Assembly (NCBI RefSeq): GCF_018100905.1
Contig: NZ_JAGJEG010000002.1
Coordinates: 1 to 64,000, forward strand
DNA length: 64,000 nt
DNA from: Pseudoalteromonas sp. MMG010
GTDB lineage: Bacteria > Pseudomonadota > Gammaproteobacteria > Enterobacterales > Alteromonadaceae
Reading direction: 5' to 3'
Below the pieces are notes generated by a model. The model had not been told where the DNA came from, did no database searches, and worked only from the letters and a program-made list of their open reading frames with translations. Made by a program: the position numbers and the translations under genes. Below, piece after piece: positions 58,633-64,000 of this stretch. The stretch's first letter is position 1. Every line of letters begins with the position of its first letter.

Positions 58633-59956
58633 TATAATTAAACTCTAATATAAAGTGCGCGCCGCCTAATATGTTAGAGCGGTCAATTGTTAAAAGCCCA
58701 TGATACGAAGTAACTAGGTCTGATACAATAGCCATCCCGACACCATGTCCATTTTCGTAAGTATCTAAACGGGTGCCACGGGTTAACAAGGTTTCTCTTT
58801 TATCTTCAGGGACGCCGGGGCCATCATCATGAATAGATATGATGAGTTTATTTTTTTGTTGAATATCGATGCTAACTTGTGAACGACATGCTTTGCATGC
58901 GTTATCGACTAAGTTGCCTAATAACTCCATTAAATCAGTTTGATCGCCTAGAAAATACGCTTGATCATTGCCAATAACATTAAAAATAATGTCTTTATCG
59001 CGATATACCTTGCTCATAGCATTTAAAATTGAATCGAGCACAGGTTTAATGGGCGTTTGTTTTTTCCAAGTATCGGATGCACCACTAGCTGCACGTTTTA
59101 ATTGGTGCTCAATCATGACGTTTATACGATTAAGTTGCTCTTGTGCATCGGCGTCATTTGCTAAAGGACTCGATTTTAAAACGGCTAAAGGGGTTTTTAA
59201 AGCGTGAGCTAAATCACTTAATGAAGCTCTGTAACGCTCTTTTTGTCGTTGCTGAGATTCTAATAATAAATTTAAATCGGCTTTTATTGTTTGTAGTTCA
59301 ACAGGGTATAAGCCCTTAATTTGTTGAATATCACCCGATTCAATGGCTTTTATTTCTTTATCAAGTCGTTGTAGGGGTCTTGCGCTCCAAATAAACCCGA
59401 TTGCAATTAACCCAGCAATGGCAATACCCATTATAAACATCCAATCCATTAAGGTTTGTTTAAAACCATCCATTAACTTAACTAATGCATCGTTACGCTT
59501 TAATAGAATAAATTGAGTTTGTTCGTTTTTATCTATATTACCTAAAATAACAGTTAAACTTAGCTGCCAATAAACCGTATTATTATATGTCACTTGGCGA
59601 TAATCAGCATCGCCGGCTTGAGGCTCAATATAATCAGGTACAAAGTTAACATTTACAGCTGATTCAGAGTGCCAAATAGCTTCGCTACCGCGATATATCA
59701 TGGCATAGGTGTCAGAGTTTAAGCTGTTTAATTCTGGCGTTAAAATACTGCTGGGCATAATAATACCTTCATCAGTAATATCAACTTCAGAAATGAGGGA
59801 GTATAAATGGGTTTCGAGGTTTTTTTCTGTCGCATCAACTAGCGTTGTATAGTAAGCCTTACCTATCGAATAAAACAAAATAGGTAACGCAACTAACAAA
59901 ACAAAGACAAGGATAAATCCTTGCCTTATTTTAAGAGATATTTTGTCGGTTACCAC
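58619..59956 (-). CDS. phoQ: PhoQ-like sensor histidine kinase
   Basis: 445 residues. Helix 1 (about 14-34), a ~130-residue periplasmic domain, helix 2 (about 168-190), HAMP-like linker and kinase core. The phospho-acceptor His is in DLAHALKTPLAVL (about 248-260), the same text as E. coli PhoQ's H box; ATP site motifs are LVDNACKAC (N box), DDGPGVP and GHGVGMAIV. The periplasmic region lacks the E. coli acidic patch that I can identify, so the signal may differ. Overlaps phoP by 7 nt. Confidence 0.85.
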   Translation of the reverse strand: MVTDKISLKIRQGFILVFVLLVALPILFYSIGKAYYTTLVDATEKNLETHLYSLISEVDITDEGIIMPSSILTPELNSLNSDTYAMIYRGSEAIWHSESAVNVNFVPDYIEPQAGDADYRQVTYNNTVYWQLSLTVILGNIDKNEQTQFILLKRNDALVKLMDGFKQTLMDWMFIMGIAIAGLIAIGFIWSARPLQRLDKEIKAIESGDIQQIKGLYPVELQTIKADLNLLLESQQRQKERYRASLSDLAHALKTPLAVLKSSPLANDADAQEQLNRINVMIEHQLKRAASGASDTWKKQTPIKPVLDSILNAMSKVYRDKDIIFNVIGNDQAYFLGDQTDLMELLGNLVDNACKACRSQVSIDIQQKNKLIISIHDDGPGVPEDKRETLLTRGTRLDTYENGHGVGMAIVSDLVTSYHGLLTIDRSNILGGAHFILEFNYNAKK

Positions 59957-60624
59957 TGACTTTTTAGCCTATAACCTCGTCCACGAAGGGTTTCTACTGG
60001 ATTTAATGTGCCCTCAGGGTCTAGCTTTTTACGTAAACGCAGTACAAATACTTCAATAACGTTCGAGTCTAAATCAAAGTCTTGATCGTAAATATGTTCG
60101 GTAAGTTCTGATTTAGAAATCACTTTTTGCGGATTAACCATTAAATATTCAAGCACTTTGTACTCGTAAGCGGTTAAAGTAAGCTCTTTATCATCTACCC
60201 ACACCTGCTGCGAACGTGTATGTATTTTTATTGGGCCTGCCGTCATCTCTGGGTTTGCTTTACCTGCACTGCGACGAATTAATGCATTACAGCGCGCTAT
60301 TAACTCTTCTACATGAAATGGCTTTGTTAAATAATCATCAGCACCGGCATCAAGACCTGCTACTTTATCTTGCCATCTATCGCGCGCTGTTAAAATTAAA
60401 ATAGGGATAGTCACCCCTTGTGCACGGGCTTTATTAATAAGCTCAATGCCATCAATTTTAGGTAAACCTAAATCAACAACGGCCATATCCAGAGGATACT
60501 CAGTAATATGAAATAAACCTGCTTCACCGTCATGGCATAAATCAACGCTGTAACGCTCTTTTTCTAATGCATTACGTAAATTATCAGCTAAGTGTAAATC
60601 ATCTTCAATTACTAAAATTCGCAT
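59950..60624 (-). CDS. phoP: PhoP-like OmpR-family response regulator
   Basis: 224 residues; E. coli PhoP is 223. Receiver domain with acidic pocket EDD (8-10), phospho-acceptor Asp in VVDLGLP (about 51), T and K in LTARDRWQDKV and DYLTKPFH; C-terminal winged helix ends in LRGRGYRLKSQW. It activates or represses genes in response to the kinase, typically envelope and cation responses. A PhoP box upstream of PepSY was looked for and not found. It follows the PepSY gene without a gap. Confidence 0.9.
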   Translation of the reverse strand: MRILVIEDDLHLADNLRNALEKERYSVDLCHDGEAGLFHITEYPLDMAVVDLGLPKIDGIELINKARAQGVTIPILILTARDRWQDKVAGLDAGADDYLTKPFHVEELIARCNALIRRSAGKANPEMTAGPIKIHTRSQQVWVDDKELTLTAYEYKVLEYLMVNPQKVISKSELTEHIYDQDFDLDSNVIEVFVLRLRKKLDPEGTLNPVETLRGRGYRLKSQW

Positions 60625-60888
60625 TTATTGATCCTTTTTGACTTTGCCAGTCTTTTTATTAATTTGTAAATCAACTACATGGCCATCAGTTTTTAAAATT
60701 CGTACCGTGTAAAATTGTTTGTGTTCGGTAATTTTTAGGGTTTTCCCTTGCGTGCTTTTTTTTGCTAAAAAAACCGCTTTCTTTTTACTAACTTGCGTAT
60801 TCTTATCATGGTTATTAACTGTATTTGCAGATAGCGGCACACTAAAGCTAAAAATACTAACTAAAACAAAAACAAAAACTGCGCGCAT
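60625..60888 (-). CDS. Small PepSY-type exported protein
   Basis: 87 residues; signal peptide cleaved after about 21 (VPLSA). The mature part has the PepSY-like pattern of AVFLAKKSTQGKTLKITEHKQ followed by VDLQINKKTGKVKK. It is likely periplasmic; PepSY proteins beside two-component genes are often regulators of the sensor or protease inhibitors (inference). Its stop directly adjoins the phoP start. Confidence 0.78.
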   Translation of the reverse strand: MRAVFVFVLVSIFSFSVPLSANTVNNHDKNTQVSKKKAVFLAKKSTQGKTLKITEHKQFYTVRILKTDGHVVDLQINKKTGKVKKDQ

Positions 60889-61500
60889 ATCAACACTCCT
60901 AAAACAGACCCACCTAGTTTAAATAACTAAGTAGTTAAAATTCAAGTAAAAAATTCGAACAACATTTTACTTTGGTTATCTTATTTAATAAGCGGTGAAC
61001 CAACACTGAATTAACTACTAAAACTTAGTAAACCTGATGGGGTTCAGTAATGCTATACACCCTACGAACATGGCGACAATAAAGATCACTTAACGTCCAT
61101 TATAATGCTCTTTTTAAATAACAAAATTCACTCGTGTTGATAAAATATCTAAAACCTGCGTCATTTTTCGACATGTAAAAGATAAAATAGAGGAACCTGC
61201 AGTGGAAAAATGTTAGTCAGTGTATTTTACAGCAGTTATGAGGCGCTAGTGCATCATTTTTATTGTTGTTAATTTGGATAAAAGTGAATATTTAGCCTAA
61301 GTTAAATTTTATGCTGTTAACCAACGTAGATAAAGTATACAAGAGCCATGTTAAGTATAGATTTGCTTTATTTTGTAATAAATAAAGCGTTTAAGCTTAA
61401 GTTTACAGCAGTTGTTCATTTTTAAGTTGTAATTGCTTGAAAAGGCCTGTTAAACACTGGTAGAGTCGTGCACATTAAAAAAATAATAAGGTGTAGGTTA
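60889..61500. other. Gene-free region before the NSS transporter
   Basis: About 610 bp, AT-rich, with no credible ORF. It should hold the promoter of the PepSY-phoP-phoQ unit (near 60900-60960) and that of the transporter. A 12-base sequence TTTACAGCAGTT occurs twice (61226-61237 and 61402-61413). I see no terminator, RNA gene or known operator. Confidence 0.5.
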
Positions 61501-62925
61501 ATGAGCGAAAACAGAGAACACTTTAGTTCAAAACTCGGGTTTATTCTTGCCGCGGCGGGGTCGGCTGTGGGTATAGGTAATTTGGTTGGTTTTCCGGTCT
61601 CTGCTACTAAAAATGGCGGCGGGGCATTTTTGCTGGTCTATGCCTTATTTGTTGCGTTTATCTGTTTGCCAGTCATGATGGCTGAAATGGCAATGGGACG
61701 TAATGCGCAAAAAGATCCACTCGGTGCCTATAAAGCACTGGCTGGCGAAAAAAGTAATTGGAAAATAGCTGGCTTTTTGGCAGTCCTCACCCCATTTATG
61801 ATAGCGGTATTTTATATGGTTATTACGGTGTGGATTTTTGGTTACTTAAGCCAAACCTTATTTGGGAATTTAGATTTACTTGCAACGCCAAGTCACTTTG
61901 ATAATTTTATAAATAGTTACACCGTATTTGGTTATATGGCGGTTGTTGTTTTAATTGTTAATCTGATTTTGCTAGGTGGGGTAAAACAAGGTATAGAAAA
62001 AGCAGCTAAGTTTTTAATGCCTGCTTTATTTGTTATGTTATTGGTTTTAGTCGGCTATGTATTAACGTTAGATAATGCAATGGCAGGTGTTAAGTATTAC
62101 GTTATTCCTGATTTTTCAAAAATGAATGCGAGTGTTTTAAATGGCGCACTTAGCCAGGCATTCTTCTCGTTGTCGTTAGGTATGGGTATTTTAATGACTT
62201 ATGCCTCTTATATTTCTAAAAAAGATGACATTGTTGGTAGTGCAAAAATGGTCGCAATAACCGATTCATTAGTCGCATTCGTTGCCGGCCTTATGGTGCT
62301 TCCAGCAATATTTAGCTTTGATCCATCAACTGATCCCACCAAGTTATCCGACTCATCTGTGTCGATGATTTTTGTTTACTTGCCAAAAATTTTATTAGCA
62401 CTACAAAATGACATTGGCTACTTTGGTGCGTCGGCAGTGGCGTTTTCATTCTTTTTATTAGTATTTTTTGCTGCAATAACCTCATTAGTCTCTATTGTTG
62501 AAGTACCGACTGCGACCTTGTGCGATCGTAAAAATATTAGCCGTAAAAAAGCGTTGGGCATTTTAACTCTAGCAACAGGTTTGTTAACCGTGTTATGTAC
62601 AATGTCGTTTGGTATGGTTGATTGGTTAACATCGATGACGTCTTATGGCAGTGGCTCAAAAAGCTTTTTTGATATTGTTTACGATGTGTTTTACGACACT
62701 ATTTTGCCGCTAAACGGATTAATGGTGTGTTTATTTGTAATGTACCGATGGAAAAAAGCCCGTTTAACTGCAGAGTTAAGTCAAGGAGCACCAAATTATG
62801 CAGGTAGCTTAATTGAGCGTTATGTAAACTTTTCATTATCTACTTTCATACCTATCATACTGTTAGTTATTTTTATTAATACCGTAGCGACTAAGTTTTT
62901 TAATGTAAGCTTATTTGGTTTTTAA
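61501..62925 (+). CDS. Sodium-dependent transporter, NSS/SNF family
   Basis: 474 residues from the ATG at 61501, with AAGGTG at 61488-61493; an upstream ATG at 61468 adds 11 poorly matching residues. About 11-12 membrane helices. The family signature is in the first helix: FILAAAGSAVGIGNLVGFPV (about 13-32), binding Na+ and substrate in LeuT-type transporters. FFSLSLGMGILMTYASYISK is the helix 6 region. Probable import of amino acids; the substrate is not determined. Confidence 0.92.
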   Translation: MSENREHFSSKLGFILAAAGSAVGIGNLVGFPVSATKNGGGAFLLVYALFVAFICLPVMMAEMAMGRNAQKDPLGAYKALAGEKSNWKIAGFLAVLTPFMIAVFYMVITVWIFGYLSQTLFGNLDLLATPSHFDNFINSYTVFGYMAVVVLIVNLILLGGVKQGIEKAAKFLMPALFVMLLVLVGYVLTLDNAMAGVKYYVIPDFSKMNASVLNGALSQAFFSLSLGMGILMTYASYISKKDDIVGSAKMVAITDSLVAFVAGLMVLPAIFSFDPSTDPTKLSDSSVSMIFVYLPKILLALQNDIGYFGASAVAFSFFLLVFFAAITSLVSIVEVPTATLCDRKNISRKKALGILTLATGLLTVLCTMSFGMVDWLTSMTSYGSGSKSFFDIVYDVFYDTILPLNGLMVCLFVMYRWKKARLTAELSQGAPNYAGSLIERYVNFSLSTFIPIILLVIFINTVATKFFNVSLFGF

Positions 62926-62939
62926 TTTCACATAAAAAT

Positions 62940-62973
62940 AACCTCAGTAATTGAAGTGTCAATTACTGAGGTT
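62940..62973 (+). terminator. Perfect hairpin after the NSS transporter
   Basis: 15-bp stem AACCTCAGTAATTGA / TCAATTACTGAGGTT, loop AGTG. No U run follows, so termination efficiency is uncertain. Confidence 0.6.
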
Positions 62974-63314
62974 AGTGTGTATTAAGTATTTAAGAAGCCG
63001 CTAAAACCCCGATTTAAAACCACAATCAATCTTCAGCGCAACAAAAGCGACAACCTCTATTACTATGCCCAATTACACAATCGCTTAACAACGGTTGATT
63101 TTAAATCTAAGCTATTGATAGAGCGTTTGGTTTAATTATCGCAATACAAACGCTTAAACTCGGTAAGGTTAAAGTACACAAACAACGTTTAAAAAACGAT
63201 TATGATTAGAGTATCAAGCCGTCTCAACTTAGCGTTTTATAAGTTGACTAAGTTAAGCGGGCAGGCTTGGTAGAGGAGCTCGATTTAATACGTTTATCAT
63301 TGTTATATTTAAGG
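62974..63314. other. Gene-free stretch between the transporter and yciB
   Basis: About 340 bp with an open but start-less frame at 62986-63132 (49 codons ending in TAA, reading ...NLYYYAQLHNRLTTVD...) and another 27-codon open stretch in a different frame behind it. They may be the residue of a decayed gene. A 7-bp inverted repeat CAACTTA / TAAGTTG lies at about 63227-63248. Confidence 0.4.
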
Positions 63315-63887
63315 TTATTTTATTTCTTCGTCTTCTGGTAAGTATTTAAATAAACAAAAGATAGTGATTAAAATACTGACAAAGGTAATTCCCATTAAAC
63401 CAAACACTTTAAAATTGACCCAAAAGTCGAGCGAAAAATTATAGGCAATATAAATATTCAATACAGCGATACCTGCTGTGATCATCACCCATAACAAATT
63501 TAAATTATTCCATAAAGGCTCAGGAATAATAACGGGTTGTGCTGATTCGTTCGCATTATCTAAAATAGTGGAAAGAGCTTTTTTAACTAAATTTTTGTTT
63601 AATACATATCGACTCACTAACAATGTCATGCTCAAGCCTGCATATATCATCGTTGCTTTCCATTTTATAAACTGCTCATCATGAAACACAATCGTTAAGG
63701 TCCCAAATACTGCAGCAATGGCAAAAAATATCCATTGTCTGGTCGGGACCTTTTTATATTTAATATAACTATAAGCAACTTGAATAAACGTAGTGCTAAT
63801 TAATAGTGCAGTAGCCCAATAAATATCAACCAGTTTAAACACCGCAAAAAACAAAATCAGCGGAATATATTCAATTAATGCGTGCAT
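63315..63887 (-). CDS. yciB: Inner membrane protein YciB (septation protein A family)
   Basis: 190 residues; E. coli YciB is 179. Five membrane helices. Family text: FFAVFKLVDIYWATALLI (about 14-31), FGTLTIVFHDEQFIKWKATM (about 61-80) and NFKVFGLMGITFV (about 159-171). In E. coli the protein takes part in cell envelope integrity and division. An extra short hydrophilic loop (NANESAQPVII) accounts for the length. Monocistronic here as far as visible. Confidence 0.93.
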   Translation of the reverse strand: MHALIEYIPLILFFAVFKLVDIYWATALLISTTFIQVAYSYIKYKKVPTRQWIFFAIAAVFGTLTIVFHDEQFIKWKATMIYAGLSMTLLVSRYVLNKNLVKKALSTILDNANESAQPVIIPEPLWNNLNLLWVMITAGIAVLNIYIAYNFSLDFWVNFKVFGLMGITFVSILITIFCLFKYLPEDEEIK

Positions 63888-64000
63888 ATACGACCTAAAT
63901 TATACAAAAGAAAAATCAACTGGTTTTTTACCACAATTTGAAAAATAAACAAGGTTGACTTAAGCCTTACTAAGCCTTAGCCTGCAGCACTTTACATTCT

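Noticed and set aside
60900-60960. PhoP box upstream of the PepSY-phoPQ unit
   Set aside because: GTTTA-like words are present but not with the required direct-repeat spacing.
63970-63999. Possible C-terminal end of a minus-strand gene entering from the right edge
   Set aside because: Only ten codons before TAG/TAA are visible; too short to support a gene.

Overview
The window is chromosomal DNA of a marine gammaproteobacterium, most likely Pseudoalteromonas or a close relative in Alteromonadales. This rests on the AT-rich composition, the pairing of DUF2066 with hda, the pheS-pheT-ihfA order, a ~480-residue GAPDH, a DUF349 protein beside YeaC, the cbb3 cluster next to fnr and uspE, and the mfd-csiV pair. 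The genus is inferred from family resemblance; no search was run. I see no rRNA, tRNA, CRISPR array, insertion sequence or prophage.

Layout. 1-758 has no gene and carries about four copies of a 150-160 bp tandem repeat. 759-6285: DUF2066 protein, hda (replication control), pheS, pheT and ihfA. 6347-15813: a lipoprotein, long-form GAPDH, an M14 peptidase, a Na+/alanine-type symporter with an extra loop, then a tight trio (zinc-ribbon membrane protein, YeaC, DUF349 protein) and a YceB-like lipoprotein. 15881-19954: a second M14 peptidase, a PilZ-like protein and, divergently, a membrane EAL phosphodiesterase with a dead GGDEF domain. 20009-24351: small metabolic or detoxification genes (serine hydrolase, DJ-1/PfpI, GFA, DUF2750, Old Yellow Enzyme). 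24509-33379: recC-recB-recD as one overlapping unit without ptrA.

33453-43416 (minus strand) is a respiratory block: ttcA, uspE, fnr, a TauE/SafE-like gene, ccoS, ccoI, a fixH-type gene, then ccoP-ccoQ-ccoO-ccoN. FNR-like sites lie upstream of ccoN and, overlapping the fnr stop codon, upstream of uspE. This suggests FNR controls both the oxidase and the stress protein. ccoS is a 55-codon gene that is easy to miss. 43754-48908 (plus strand): a small lipoprotein divergent from ccoN, a long regulatory-looking gap, a TonB-dependent receptor, and an unrecognised two-helix membrane protein with a TTG start.

48957-57147 (minus strand): mfd-csiV-small lipoprotein, aguA-aguB (agmatine to putrescine), a PilZ-domain protein and an exported HAD-family protein. 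Between that HAD gene and a divergent LysR regulator lies a good Fur-box match. 58225-60888 is a four-gene run: PepSY protein, PhoP-like regulator, PhoQ-like kinase and a small exported Cys-containing protein. The window ends with an NSS-family Na+ symporter and yciB.

Most of the window is conserved housekeeping sequence. I found no clearly new multi-gene system. The best leads are the left-end tandem repeat, the Fur-box exported HAD, the uncharacterised lipoprotein sharing the cbb3 promoter region, the YeaC/zinc-ribbon/DUF349 trio and the orphan membrane protein at 47547.
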